Positions 54,549 to 64,000 of a DNA stretch of 64,000 nucleotides are shown piece by piece. The position numbers and the translations under genes are program-made. Positions within the stretch are counted from its first letter, which is position 1. Every line of letters begins with the position of its first letter. Source of the DNA: Mucilaginibacter sp. (GTDB lineage: Bacteria > Bacteroidota > Bacteroidia > Sphingobacteriales > Sphingobacteriaceae). The DNA is taken from assembly GCF_028288205.1 (NCBI RefSeq), contig NZ_JAQBOD010000062.1:62001-126000 (forward strand), given 5' to 3'. The notes below the pieces were generated by a model that was given only the letters and a program-made list of their open reading frames with translations, did not search any database and was not told where the DNA came from.

Positions 54549-56852
54549 TTAATTGCCGGGTTGTTTTAGCTCGGGTAATACTGCTCCACGCGTTGTATCT
54601 ACCGGCATATCAAGGCTATCTGTAGCTGTTGTATCAACTGCTAATCTTGGCGAAGGGCAATCATAACTTTTGGTGATCTTTGTCCATGGTTTAGGAAATG
54701 CACCATAGGTATAGCCCGATTGCGGATCAGCATAAACCCGTTGCATAAAGCTGCCGAAAATAGGAAGAGCGGTATGTGAGCCTTCGCCTGTCTCAGAGTT
54801 TGTAAAGTGTACGCTGCGGTCATCAGCACCTACCCATATACCGGTAACCAGGTCTTTGGTAATACCCATATACCATCCGTCAACATAATCAGATGATGTG
54901 CCTGTTTTACCGCCTATCTGATTGTTTTTTTTCCATAATCCCTGGTATTCCCATAATGCCTGCGATGTGCCTCCCGGTTCTTCCATACCACCTCTAAACA
55001 TATACAGCATCAACCAGGCAACTTCTTCGCTAATCGCTCTTTCGGTTTTTAATACAAACTCTTGTAATATATTGCCATCCTGGTCGGTTATTTTAGTTAC
55101 CAGTAACGGGTCTATTTTTTCACCTTTGTTTAAGAAGGTACTGTAGGCCCGTACCATTTCATATACCGATACATCGTTCGATCCCAATGAAACCGAAGGA
55201 ACCGCCTTTAAGGGGCTTTCGATACCGCATTTATGAGCATATGCAACAATTTTATCCCAACCCACCTTTTCGGTTACCTGTGCAGTAATTGAATTTACTG
55301 ATTTCCCCATTGCCCATCGTAAGGACATTTCCTGGTAGGTAAATTTAAAATCAGCATTGTTAGGTGCCCAAACCTGGTCTTTACCTTCGTCGGTATATTT
55401 AATAGATACGGGTTGATCTGTAAACTTATCGCATGGCGAAAAACCATTATCTAAAGCTGTTAAATAAGCGAAAGGTTTAAATGTTGAACCGGCTTGTCTT
55501 TTTGATTGATTTACGTGATCGTAATTAAAGTACTTGTGATTAATTCCGCCTACCCAAACTTTTATTTTACCGGATGATGGCTCAATGGTCATCATCCCGG
55601 TATTTAAAATGCGGGTATAATATTTTATAGAATCCGTACTTGAAAACGTAGTGTCCTTTTCACCATTCCAGGTAAACACTTTCATTCGTTTTGGTTTTTC
55701 AAAATATTGGTTTATCTGGTTAATATCACCATTATACTTGGCTACCAATAATTTGTATATAGGCAAATGCTGTTCGGCCTTTAATAAAAAGTCGGTTATT
55801 TCATTGCCCTTCGAATCGCGCCATGGGTTTTTTGTTCCCCAAAAGTTGTCAAAACGTCTTTGCAGCATCTTCATTTTTTCAGCCACCGCATCTTCTGCAT
55901 GTTGTTGTAATCGCGAGTCGATGGTGGTATATATTTTTAAGCCATCTTCATAAAGGTTATAATCATTGTCTTTACACCATTTTTTTAACCAGCGCTCAAC
56001 CGCCTCCCGTATATAGGAATCGCCGTGCGAATCATCCTCTACATAGCTTAAATTAAGCCCTATTGGCATTTTGGTATAGGTAGTATAATCAGCTTTGCTT
56101 AAAAAGTCATACTTCTCCATTTGCCCTAATACGGTATTTCTGCGTTCAACAGCTTTATCCGGATTGTTTATCGGATTATAGGTTGATGTAGCCTTAAGCA
56201 TGCCTATCAGCGTGGCAGCCTCGGCAGGGGTAACGGCGTCAGGGGTTTTATTAAAGAACTTAAGTGACGCAGTTTTTATACCAAACGAATTGCTGCCAAA
56301 CGGTACCGTATTTAAATACAGGGTAAGTATTTCCTGCTTATTATAAACATGCTCAATTTTATAGGCGGTTAGCCATTCCTTACATTTTGAAACCAGTGTG
56401 CGGATAACGGGGATATGCCTTAATAGTCCCTGCGATTTTCTTTTACGGGTAGAATATAGGTTTTTTGCCAATTGTTGTGTAATGGTGCTGCCCCCGCGTT
56501 TATCTCCTTTAGCGGTTGAAAGTATACTGGTAAAGAAAGAATAAAAATCAACGCCGCCATGTTTGTAAAACCGTACATCTTCTGTTGCTACCAATGCGTT
56601 TATCAGGCTGGGAGATATGGCTTTATAATCAACCGGCGAACGGTTTTCACGATAATATTCTCCTATTAATTTACCATCGGCTGTATATACTTGTGAACCA
56701 ACAGATAAACTTGGGCTCCTAATATCTTGCATATCAGGCGAATAGCCAAACAACCACAGGAAATTTAATTCAATGCAGCAAAAAAAGATAATTAATGAAT
56801 ATATAAAGATGAGGAAGTATCTCAGGTATTGGTTTTTTATACGTCTGAACAT
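54549..56852 (-). CDS. Class A penicillin-binding protein (PBP1A-type)
   Basis: 767 residues. N-terminal membrane anchor (about 12-35). The glycosyltransferase 51 domain has catalytic E91 in ATEDVRFYKHGGVD and GGSTITQQLAKNL. The transpeptidase domain has S456 in GSTFKPF, SVN at 518-520 and KTGTS beginning at 649. It polymerises and cross-links peptidoglycan in the periplasm. It lies 54 bases upstream of the fusion-protein gene on the same strand. Confidence 0.96.
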   Translation of the reverse strand: MFRRIKNQYLRYFLIFIYSLIIFFCCIELNFLWLFGYSPDMQDIRSPSLSVGSQVYTADGKLIGEYYRENRSPVDYKAISPSLINALVATEDVRFYKHGGVDFYSFFTSILSTAKGDKRGGSTITQQLAKNLYSTRKRKSQGLLRHIPVIRTLVSKCKEWLTAYKIEHVYNKQEILTLYLNTVPFGSNSFGIKTASLKFFNKTPDAVTPAEAATLIGMLKATSTYNPINNPDKAVERRNTVLGQMEKYDFLSKADYTTYTKMPIGLNLSYVEDDSHGDSYIREAVERWLKKWCKDNDYNLYEDGLKIYTTIDSRLQQHAEDAVAEKMKMLQRRFDNFWGTKNPWRDSKGNEITDFLLKAEQHLPIYKLLVAKYNGDINQINQYFEKPKRMKVFTWNGEKDTTFSSTDSIKYYTRILNTGMMTIEPSSGKIKVWVGGINHKYFNYDHVNQSKRQAGSTFKPFAYLTALDNGFSPCDKFTDQPVSIKYTDEGKDQVWAPNNADFKFTYQEMSLRWAMGKSVNSITAQVTEKVGWDKIVAYAHKCGIESPLKAVPSVSLGSNDVSVYEMVRAYSTFLNKGEKIDPLLVTKITDQDGNILQEFVLKTERAISEEVAWLMLYMFRGGMEEPGGTSQALWEYQGLWKKNNQIGGKTGTSSDYVDGWYMGITKDLVTGIWVGADDRSVHFTNSETGEGSHTALPIFGSFMQRVYADPQSGYTYGAFPKPWTKITKSYDCPSPRLAVDTTATDSLDMPVDTTRGAVLPELKQPGN

Positions 56853-56978
56853 GCGGTAAAGATGTAAAATTATGGCTCAAAATCATAGCCCGTTAATAAT
56901 TATGTAACAACGTAATTTTAACTGTTAAATTTTAGGAGAAGTAAGTTTATAAGCAATGCAAAATACGTTGTATTTGGT

Positions 56979-57317
56979 TTACTTTTTGGTTGCTTTCGCA
57001 AATTTATTAAATGCCAGGGCCTTGTTTATCCAACTATCAAATTCCTTTTTTGTTTTCATAGCATCTTCACTTACAAAAATAAAATCTTTTAGCGCTTTGC
57101 CATTACGTATCATGCCGCGAACGCCGTGTTTTTCAAGGGCATCCTTATATTCGGGACCTATGCGGCAAAGCATTTCATCACCGCTGGCGCAAACGCACAT
57201 TTTGCCATTCACCATAAAGCAAATGCCCCGGAACATTTTCTTTTCTTCAATATCCGGCAGATCATGGTTTGCTAATGCTTCTCTTATTTTATCAGCAAGT
57301 TTTTCGTTGTAGGCCAT
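56979..57317 (-). CDS. TfoX/Sxy N-terminal domain protein
   Basis: 112 residues. KKMFRGICFMVNGKMCVCAS and MLCRIGPEYKDAL match the TfoX_N domain. It lacks the C-terminal helix-hairpin-helix part of full Sxy/TfoX, as in many small Bacteroidota homologues. Sxy activates competence genes with CRP in gammaproteobacteria, but whether this short form does so is unknown. It is followed 30 bases later by the GH92 gene read from its own start further upstream, so the two are not clearly co-transcribed. Confidence 0.88.
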   Translation of the reverse strand: MAYNEKLADKIREALANHDLPDIEEKKMFRGICFMVNGKMCVCASGDEMLCRIGPEYKDALEKHGVRGMIRNGKALKDFIFVSEDAMKTKKEFDSWINKALAFNKFAKATKK

Positions 57318-57346
57318 TGTTTATAAAATAAATGGATAATGTTTTA

Positions 57347-59899
57347 CTAAAAATGTGCTTTGGTAACAAAACTTGATTTGCCATTTTTAACAGCTATAGC
57401 CTTAACTATAGTTCTTGCTGAAATGGATATCGGTTTACTATAAACAGCCGAAGCCGTTGTAGGAGCAGAGCCATCTATTGTATAATAAATAGTATTAGCC
57501 TCTGTATCATTACTTCTTATCTCTACCTGTGTGGGCGGGGCAAACGTTTTTAATAAAACTATGGTTGGGTTGGGAACTATTAAGTTGTCTGCGATATTAG
57601 ATTCTGGTTTCTCTAAATCCTGCATAAACATTTTATTAGCCAGGCGGCCGGTATAAACTTCAAATTCACCACCGTTGGCTATATCTGTATAATCCAGGTA
57701 GAGTTTGTTGTATGACTTTTTATTAAGGCTCATGCCCTGTAAATAAATGTTATTCCTGCTTACTAATGAACCTGAATTTAAGATGGTGAATTTCTTGCCA
57801 TTCTCCAGGTTAATAACCGCCTTTTCAAACTGTGGCAAACCTACCTGGAACTGCTGCTGACCGGGAGCAATATTGTATATCCCCAACGAACTCATTACAT
57901 ACCAGGCCGACATCTGCCCGCAATCATCATTACCCGCTAAGCCATCCGGTTTATTACTATATTCTTCGCTTAATATGCGGTTAATGTAAAACTGCGTTTT
58001 GTCCGGCTCATCGGTAAAATTAAACAGGTAAGCCATATGATGGCTTGGCTCATTACCATGTGCATACTGGCCTATTAAACCAGTAATGTCAACCCGCTGT
58101 ATGCCTGTCATTTTTGATGACGTGGTAAATAATTCATCCAGTTTATTTTCAAAGTTTATTTTACCGCCCATACGGTTTATTAAGCCATTTACATCCTGTG
58201 GTACCAGGAAGGTATAATGCCAGGCATTGCCTTCTACATAGTTTTTATTTACCTCTGTAGGGTCAAATGGTTTATACCAATCGCCATTAATGCGGGCCTG
58301 CATAAAGCCATTGTCTTTATTCTGAACGTTTTTCCAGTACTGCGCGCGTTGTATGTATTCGGCATATTCCTGCGGCTTATTCAGCATTTTAGCCATTTGG
58401 GCGATGCACCAATCGTCATAAGCATATTCCAGCGTTTTTGATACCGATTTAGGTTCATCATCAGCCAATACCAAGCCATTTTTACGGTAGGAATCTAACC
58501 CATACTGATTGCGGTTTACTGCAGATTTCATAGCAGTAAAAGCTTTTTCCGCATCAAAATCTCTTATACCTTTTGCATAAGCATCAACAATAACCGGGAT
58601 AGAATGGTTGCCTATCATACAATAGGTTTCGTTTGACGCAAGCGGCCAAATTGGCAATAAACCTTTTTGGTCGTACATCGCCAGGAAGCTTTTAATAAAA
58701 TCAAGCGTGCGTTTGCGGTCTATTAATTCCAATAGGGGATGCTCGGCCCTAAAAGTATCCCATAAAGAAAATACGGTATAGTAATTAAAGCCTTCGGCAA
58801 CATGTATCTTTTCATCCATACCACGATACTGCCCATCAACATCACTGTAAATGTTTGGCGATAGCATGCTATGATACAGAGCAGTATAAAATATGGTTCT
58901 TTTAACTTTTCCATAATCAACAGATAGTACTTTTTTAGCCGGAACACGACGGCTGGCGCCATAACCCATATTATTAGCTGATGGCTGTTGTTCTTGCTCT
59001 GCCTGTGGGCTGCCGCCTTCAACTTCAATTTTTGCCAGTTCATTTATCCAGGCTGTTTTGGCGGCTCTCTGTACCCTTTTAAAATCGAAATCAGGTATTT
59101 CGGCATCAAGGTTCTTTAACGCCCCTTCTGCACTTACTGCTGATATGCCCACCTTTGATATTACTTCGCCGGGATTGGCAAATTGGATATAGAGTTTAAT
59201 GTTTTTGCCTTCTGCCTTTTTTAATCCATTTTGCAAAACATCATTAACTGCTATGCCATAAGTTTTAAATGGCTTTGAAAACTTGGCATAAAAATATACA
59301 TACTGATCTTTTGCCCAGCTTTTTGATTCGCGCATACCCCGTATCTCATGGTCATTTACTATCTCGATCCATGAATTAATTACGGTATCACGGTGTTGCA
59401 GATCAATAATAATATTTGCCTGTTGGGTTGATGGATAAGAATATCGATGCATACCCGCCCGGGTGGTGGCAGTTAGCTCCACATCAATGCCATATTTATT
59501 GAGCCTGGTTTTATAATAACCGGGAGATGCTGTTTCGTTCTTTTTAGTAAACGGCGAGCTATAATCGGTGTTTTTAAATTGAGGGATGCCTGTTGTTGGC
59601 ATAAACAGGATATCGCAATAGTCGGGGATGCCTGTACCACTTAAATGTGTATGCGAAAAACCATAAACAACAGAATCTGTATAATGATATCCGGAGCAGC
59701 CATCCCAACCATCTAAACGCGTATCGGGGCTTAATTGTACCATACCAAAGGGCAATACAGCACCAGGGTAAGTATGTCCGTGCCCGCCGGTACCAATAAA
59801 TGGGTCAACAAACTGGGTATAATCTTTTTTCTTTTGTGCCGATGCGGATACAACGAAACCAAAAGTAACTAAAAGTAAAACACGGAATAGCTTTATCAC
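57347..59899 (-). CDS. GH92 family alpha-mannosidase with C-terminal chitobiase-like domain
   Basis: 850 residues, signal peptide (VLLLVTFGFVVSASAQ). GH92 motifs GTGGHGHTYPGAVLPFGMVQ and SHTHLSGTGIPDYCDILFMP near the N-terminus, and GNDDCGQMSAWYVMSSLG in the catalytic (alpha/alpha)6 domain. Residues about 780-850 form a CHB_HEX_C-like beta-sandwich (IYYTIDGSAPTTASAVYSKP). GH92 enzymes are calcium-dependent exo-alpha-mannosidases, often alpha-1,2. No SusCD pair or other glycosidases surround it. Confidence 0.95.
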   Translation of the reverse strand: MIKLFRVLLLVTFGFVVSASAQKKKDYTQFVDPFIGTGGHGHTYPGAVLPFGMVQLSPDTRLDGWDGCSGYHYTDSVVYGFSHTHLSGTGIPDYCDILFMPTTGIPQFKNTDYSSPFTKKNETASPGYYKTRLNKYGIDVELTATTRAGMHRYSYPSTQQANIIIDLQHRDTVINSWIEIVNDHEIRGMRESKSWAKDQYVYFYAKFSKPFKTYGIAVNDVLQNGLKKAEGKNIKLYIQFANPGEVISKVGISAVSAEGALKNLDAEIPDFDFKRVQRAAKTAWINELAKIEVEGGSPQAEQEQQPSANNMGYGASRRVPAKKVLSVDYGKVKRTIFYTALYHSMLSPNIYSDVDGQYRGMDEKIHVAEGFNYYTVFSLWDTFRAEHPLLELIDRKRTLDFIKSFLAMYDQKGLLPIWPLASNETYCMIGNHSIPVIVDAYAKGIRDFDAEKAFTAMKSAVNRNQYGLDSYRKNGLVLADDEPKSVSKTLEYAYDDWCIAQMAKMLNKPQEYAEYIQRAQYWKNVQNKDNGFMQARINGDWYKPFDPTEVNKNYVEGNAWHYTFLVPQDVNGLINRMGGKINFENKLDELFTTSSKMTGIQRVDITGLIGQYAHGNEPSHHMAYLFNFTDEPDKTQFYINRILSEEYSNKPDGLAGNDDCGQMSAWYVMSSLGIYNIAPGQQQFQVGLPQFEKAVINLENGKKFTILNSGSLVSRNNIYLQGMSLNKKSYNKLYLDYTDIANGGEFEVYTGRLANKMFMQDLEKPESNIADNLIVPNPTIVLLKTFAPPTQVEIRSNDTEANTIYYTIDGSAPTTASAVYSKPISISARTIVKAIAVKNGKSSFVTKAHF

Positions 59900-59982
59900 T
59901 TTACAGATTTATTTTCAAAGCGCAAATTAACAAAGTTTATCAGGTTTGTAAGCGGGATAGTTCTGTAATGTGTTAAATACAA

Positions 59983-60759
59983 TTAAACAATATTAAAATC
60001 GTCGGCATCCTTTAAAAATGGGAGGATGCGCCGTGTTTTTATAACTTCATCTGCAATTATAGTAAAGGTGTAAAGGTCCTCTTCATCACGTTTATAGTAA
60101 ACCACATTGCCATTTGGATCTATACAGGTTGAATCGCCGGAGTGATATACCTCATTGCCATCATGCCCAACACGGTTAACACCTATTACGTAAGCTTGAT
60201 TTTCGACAGCACGCGCGGGTATTAAAGTGCGCCAGTGTAAAGCTCGGCGCTCCGGCCAGTTGGCAACTATAATCGACAGATCGTAAGTTTCATTTACGTT
60301 CCGCATCCATACCGGGAAACGCAGGTCATAACAAATCATTGGGCAAATTTTCCAGCCCTTTAGTTCTACAATCAACTTTTTAGTGCCTGCTGTATAGATA
60401 TGGTCTTCTTTGGCTAAACCAAACAGGTGCCTTTTATCATAATGGCTGTGCGTTCCGTCGGGCGACATCCATATAAGCCTATTATAATATTTCCCATTTT
60501 CAGCTATAATAAGGCTGCCTGTTATTACGCAGGCATATTGCTGTGCAATTTTATGCATCCATTGCATAGTTTTACCACCCATGGGTTCGGCAAGTTCCTC
60601 AGCATTCATGGTAAAGCCGGTATTGAACATTTCGGGCAGTATAATAAGGTCGGTTTTTTCCCGTATACCGGATAACCGCAAAGCGATGTTTTGCAGATTT
60701 TTATCTATTTTTTCCCAAAACAGGTATCCTTGAAACAAAGTGATTTTTAAATTATCCAT
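59983..60759 (-). CDS. Omega-amidase, nitrilase superfamily (YafV-like)
   Basis: 258 residues. The Glu-Lys-Cys triad is visible as E43 (LPEMFNTGF), K109 (HYDKRHLFG) and C143 (MICYDLRFP). It belongs to the YafV/omega-amidase branch, which hydrolyses 2-oxoglutaramate and 2-oxosuccinamate. It sits 42 bases after a methionine aminotransferase gene. Such transaminases use glutamine as amino donor and produce 2-oxoglutaramate, which this enzyme would remove, pulling methionine salvage forward. Confidence 0.92.
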   Translation of the reverse strand: MDNLKITLFQGYLFWEKIDKNLQNIALRLSGIREKTDLIILPEMFNTGFTMNAEELAEPMGGKTMQWMHKIAQQYACVITGSLIIAENGKYYNRLIWMSPDGTHSHYDKRHLFGLAKEDHIYTAGTKKLIVELKGWKICPMICYDLRFPVWMRNVNETYDLSIIVANWPERRALHWRTLIPARAVENQAYVIGVNRVGHDGNEVYHSGDSTCIDPNGNVVYYKRDEEDLYTFTIIADEVIKTRRILPFLKDADDFNIV

Positions 60760-60801
60760 AATATTTAGCTTCGGCAGGTAACTAATACGTGATATTTCTT
60801 A

Positions 60802-61953
60802 TCAAAGTTTAAACTCTATTAATCTATTAACGGCATCATCCAATGTTTCTTGCTTTTTTGCAAAACAAAACCTCAAAACACGATAATCTGTCCCTTGCGT
60901 ATAAAAAACAGAGGTAGGTATACAAGCTACACCGGCCTCTTTTATTAACCTCAATGCAAAATCCGTATCGCTTTCTAACGTTAAATGGCCATATTTAACT
61001 GATTGAAAATAAGATCCATAAGAAGGCAATAATTCTAATCCGGTTTGTGCTAATCCTTTTCTAAAATGATCTCTTTTTTGCTGAAAAAAACCGGGAAGGC
61101 TTAAATAGATGTCTTCATTTTTTAAATATTCAGCAATACCGTACTGCATGGCCGAGTTAACACTAAAAACCAAAAACTGATGCACTTTTCTAAATTCCTG
61201 CATTAAATAAGCAGGAGCAAGGCAATAACCAATCTTCCAGCCGGTAGCATGAAGCAGTTTACCAAATGATGCAACAATAAAACTGCGTTGCTGTAATTCG
61301 GGATAACGGGCCATGCTGTGATGAGTTTCGCCATCATATATCAAATGCTCATATACTTCATCGCTTAATATCAATATATTCTGATTTTTCACAATAGCGC
61401 TTAATTCTTCTATATCTTCTTTACGCAAAATAGTAGCCGTAGGGTTATGCGGTGAATTAAGGATAATCAATTTTGTGCGACTATTGACCAGCTTTTTAAC
61501 CATATCCCAGGCAATGCGGTAATCCGGCGGTTCCAGCTCCAATGATTTTACAATGCCGCCCATTAACTTAATAGCGGGGGCGTAACAATCAAACGCGGGT
61601 TCAAATATAATTACCTCGTCGTTTGGATGGATCACGGCGCTTATAGCGGTAAATATAGCCTGTGTGCCGCCAGCAGTAACGGTTATTTCTGTATCCGGGT
61701 TATATACTGCGCCATGCAGCTTTTCTGTTTTATAAGCTATTTGTTCACGTAATGCTTTTACACCAGCCATTGGCGCGTATTGGTTATGCCCATCCTTCAT
61801 GGCCTTGTTTACCAGCTCTATTAATTCGGGAGAACAGTCATAATCAGGAAAGCCTTGTGAAAGATTTATAGCGTCAACCTCAGCCGCCAAAGCCGACATG
61901 GTGGTGAAAATAGTTGTTCCTACTTGGGGGAGTTTAGATACAATAGATGTCAT
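60802..61953 (-). CDS. PLP-dependent methionine aminotransferase (YbdL-like)
   Basis: 383 residues of fold type I. NLSQGFPDYDCSPELIELV, NSPHNPTA, SDEVYEHLIYDG and the PLP lysine K232 in SFGKLLHATGWKIGY match the YbdL/kynurenine aminotransferase branch (glutamine transaminase K-like). It interconverts methionine and its oxo acid, probably with glutamine. It is in an operon with the omega-amidase. Confidence 0.92.
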   Translation of the reverse strand: MTSIVSKLPQVGTTIFTTMSALAAEVDAINLSQGFPDYDCSPELIELVNKAMKDGHNQYAPMAGVKALREQIAYKTEKLHGAVYNPDTEITVTAGGTQAIFTAISAVIHPNDEVIIFEPAFDCYAPAIKLMGGIVKSLELEPPDYRIAWDMVKKLVNSRTKLIILNSPHNPTATILRKEDIEELSAIVKNQNILILSDEVYEHLIYDGETHHSMARYPELQQRSFIVASFGKLLHATGWKIGYCLAPAYLMQEFRKVHQFLVFSVNSAMQYGIAEYLKNEDIYLSLPGFFQQKRDHFRKGLAQTGLELLPSYGSYFQSVKYGHLTLESDTDFALRLIKEAGVACIPTSVFYTQGTDYRVLRFCFAKKQETLDDAVNRLIEFKL

Positions 61954-62051
61954 GTTTGGCCAAAATAGGTAAAAACCGTATACATATTGTAATTTGATTT
62001 CACTTTACCTTTCTGCTTTTGCCTTTCATGCCTATTACCTAACTTAGTAAA

Positions 62052-63023
62052 ATGAAGTTAAAGAGATATCTACCGATTATATTTATTGCTGTCCTCCTGG
62101 CATCGTGTCAATCCACTAAAAATAAGACCGTACCTGTTGTTGGTTTTGTTGATGCTTTTGAAGACGCTACCATAGCACAGGCAAGAACCGGTTTTACCGA
62201 TGCCTTAAACAAAAAAGGCTTTAGCGAAGAGAAAAAAACAGTTCAAATAGAATATCGCAATGCACAGGGTAATATTCCAACGCTAACGCAGATAGTAAAT
62301 TATTTTGTGTCAGAAAATGTTGATCTTTTGGCCACCTGTACCACGCTATCAACCATTACAGCAGTACAAAATACTAAAACAATTCCCATTTTTGAAATAG
62401 TATCACCAACACCAGAGCGAATGAAGGTAGTAGGTGCCGATGGAAAATCCCCGGCTAATTTATTTGGCGTGATGGAGGACCTCCAATATATAGATACTTC
62501 GTTTTCTATTATCCCTAAGCTGTTAAAGCCAAAAGGGGCAAAACTTGTTATTGGGATGATTTACAACCAGGTTGAACCGCAATCTGCCGATGCGATGGAA
62601 CGGATAAAAGGATTGGCTGATAAATTAAATATTACTTTGGTTGCATTGCCGCTAAATTCATCAGCAGACGCACAACTGGTTACCCAATCTTTGTTAGGTA
62701 AAAACATTGACGCCTTTTTTGCTAACCCAGATAATACTGTGTTTGCCTCGTTTGAAACAATATTAAAAAATTGCAATCAGGCTAATGTGCCCATATTTAC
62801 CAGCGAAGCCGGTTTGGTACAACGCGGTGCAGTAGCGGCATTTGGAGCTGATATTTATCAATGGGGTTACCAGGCTGGTGAGCAGGCTGCCCAATATTTA
62901 AAAACACATAAAACAAACGGCCTTAAACCAGAAATGGTTAAGATAAGAAAGCGCGTTTATAATGCAGCGGTAGCAAAAAAGTATAATATTACTATCCCGT
63001 CAAATTTTGAAGCTGTAAAGTAA
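62052..63023 (+). CDS. ABC transporter substrate-binding lipoprotein (TrpX-like)
   Basis: 323 residues with a lipobox LLASC, lipid cysteine C19. The mature protein has the periplasmic-binding type I fold (VVGFVDAFEDATIAQARTGF, TCTTLSTITAVQNTKTIPIF) of the ABC_sub_bind family, whose characterised members bind tryptophan or other aromatic amino acids. The stop overlaps the permease start. The ATPase gene should follow outside or near the window end, but the next ORF begins with a signal peptide and not an ATPase. Confidence 0.9.
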   Translation: MKLKRYLPIIFIAVLLASCQSTKNKTVPVVGFVDAFEDATIAQARTGFTDALNKKGFSEEKKTVQIEYRNAQGNIPTLTQIVNYFVSENVDLLATCTTLSTITAVQNTKTIPIFEIVSPTPERMKVVGADGKSPANLFGVMEDLQYIDTSFSIIPKLLKPKGAKLVIGMIYNQVEPQSADAMERIKGLADKLNITLVALPLNSSADAQLVTQSLLGKNIDAFFANPDNTVFASFETILKNCNQANVPIFTSEAGLVQRGAVAAFGADIYQWGYQAGEQAAQYLKTHKTNGLKPEMVKIRKRVYNAAVAKKYNITIPSNFEAVK

Positions 63024-63889
63024 TGGATTTTTACCTTACCGCATTATTACAAGGACTTTGCTTTTCGGGAATAGCGTTGGGGATATACATATCCATGAAA
63101 ATTTTCAATATCCCCGACATTACAACTGATGGAAGCTACACATTAGGTGGGGTTGTTACGGCCATTTTACTTACCCGGCATTTACCAGATTACTTAATTT
63201 TACCTATTGTTTTACTTTCCGGCGGCATTGCCGGTGCTATAACCGGTATTATACATACCAAGCTTAAAATTAACCCGTTACTTGCCGGCATATTAGTAAT
63301 GACAGCATTGTATTCTGTTAATTTAACATTAATGGGGCGGTCTAACCTGCCGTTAATTGGTACTTCATCCATATTCACATTGTTACAAATTTTGAGTGAT
63401 CCTAACCAAAATACCTTTATAATATTATCGTTATTTGTGCTTGTAATTACTTTGCTGATTGGCTACCTGTTAAAAACCGATTTTGGTTTAGCTATGCGTG
63501 CAACGGGCAATAGCGAATCGATGATAAGAGCGTTAGGAGTAAATACAGATAGAATGAAAATTATTGGCCTGGCATTAGCTAACGCTTTAACTGCTGTAAG
63601 CGGTTATTTAATAAGCCAGTTTCAGGGGTTTGCCGATATAAATATGGGTATTGGCATTGTAATAGTAGGGTTGGGGTCTGTTATTATAGCCGAAACTATA
63701 ATAAACTGGCTAAACATAACATCAGTTTGGATGAGCTTGGTTTTAGTTTTAACTGGTGCTGTATTATTTCAGCTGGTTTTGGCCTTAACCTTAAATATTG
63801 GTGTAGATGCAAATTTATTGAAGCTGGTAACGGCAATATTTGTATTATTGATAGTAAGCCTGCCCCGATTTAAATTAAAAAGTAAATAA
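63023..63889 (+). CDS. ABC transporter permease (LivH/TrpY-like)
   Basis: 288 residues, about eight transmembrane helices. FNIPDITTDGSYTLGGVVTA and FGLAMRATGNSESMIRALGV are characteristic of the LivHM-like branch paired with ABC_sub_bind proteins. It overlaps the binding-protein gene by one base. The ATPase is not seen in this window. Confidence 0.92.
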   Translation: MDFYLTALLQGLCFSGIALGIYISMKIFNIPDITTDGSYTLGGVVTAILLTRHLPDYLILPIVLLSGGIAGAITGIIHTKLKINPLLAGILVMTALYSVNLTLMGRSNLPLIGTSSIFTLLQILSDPNQNTFIILSLFVLVITLLIGYLLKTDFGLAMRATGNSESMIRALGVNTDRMKIIGLALANALTAVSGYLISQFQGFADINMGIGIVIVGLGSVIIAETIINWLNITSVWMSLVLVLTGAVLFQLVLALTLNIGVDANLLKLVTAIFVLLIVSLPRFKLKSK

Positions 63890-63912
63890 CTTAGTATTAT
63901 AAAATAACAATT

Positions 63913-64000
63913 ATGAAAAAGTTCTATAAAAATTGCCCGGTTGTATTCATTGCCTTATTTGTATTTACAACCTGTCTATTCTCCGGATTATATGCGAAAG
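63913..64000 (+). CDS. Start of an exported protein, truncated by the window end
   Basis: From the ATG at 63913 the frame is open to the edge (29 codons). It begins MKKFYKNCPVVFIALFVFTT and continues to LYAK, a signal-peptide-like start. Its product cannot be named. It is not the expected ABC ATPase, which may lie further on. Confidence 0.6.
   Translation, partial: MKKFYKNCPVVFIALFVFTTCLFSGLYAK

Overview
The window reads as chromosomal DNA of a Bacteroidota member, most likely family Sphingobacteriaceae (Mucilaginibacter/Pedobacter-like). The evidence is an AT-rich composition, promoters of the Bacteroidota TTTG-N19-TAnnTTTG type, almost no Shine-Dalgarno sites, and marker families such as GH92 mannosidase, DUF3667, a peptidase-PD40-barrel fusion and siroheme/TSUP fusions. 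It is ordinary, densely coded core genome with no phage, plasmid, CRISPR array, rRNA or tRNA that I can see. Both edges cut through genes.

Layout. 1-14.5 kb: an exonuclease-like beta-CASP protein, SAM hydrolase, PhoH, PurC, a STAS protein, RNase Z, an MCE lipid-transport protein, a cell-wall amidase, an LptD-like protein, CinA and an E2 acyltransferase. 14.6-24.9 kb: paired M16 peptidases, GuaB, a LOG protein, an acyl-CoA carboxylase, a small barrel protein, a DUF3667 protein and a nucleoside permease. 25-33 kb: TopA, MnmA, an aldehyde dehydrogenase and ProA/ProB. 33.1-47.4 kb: a same-strand block for oxyanion uptake and sulfate reduction. 47.8-50.7 kb: an ApbE-DUF2271 fusion, a PepSY-type membrane protein and an HpcH/HpaI aldolase. 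51.3-64 kb: envelope and salvage genes (peptidase-propeller-barrel protein, PBP1A, TfoX-like, GH92, omega-amidase, methionine aminotransferase) and a Trp/branched-chain-type ABC importer.

The most interesting part is the sulfur block. One tight operon encodes sulfite reductase, uroporphyrinogen-III methyltransferase, a siroheme synthase fused to a TSUP transporter, APS reductase and the two ATP sulfurylase subunits, and ends at a strong terminator. Immediately behind it is a porin plus Pst-like ABC transporter operon with no phoU. Its untranslated leader encodes a 32-residue peptide ending in seven consecutive cysteines, placed behind a good Bacteroidota promoter. The sulfite reductase operon also starts with a nearly leaderless small ORF containing Cys-Cys-Cys. 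I infer that both operons are controlled by cysteine supply through peptide-coding leaders, and that the Pst-like transporter carries sulfate (or another sulfur oxyanion) and not phosphate. The solute-binding protein has lost several residues that contact phosphate in E. coli PstS.

Intergenic DNA is rich in structure. There is a pair of 201-bp MITE-like elements with AGTGTTTCAC terminal inverted repeats (30.3 and 50.8 kb), a three-stem REP-like element (51.1 kb), a perfect 28-bp inverted repeat of the ATTGCGAGGAACGAAGCAAT type (5.9 kb), and a series of gene-junction hairpins built from short degenerate words.
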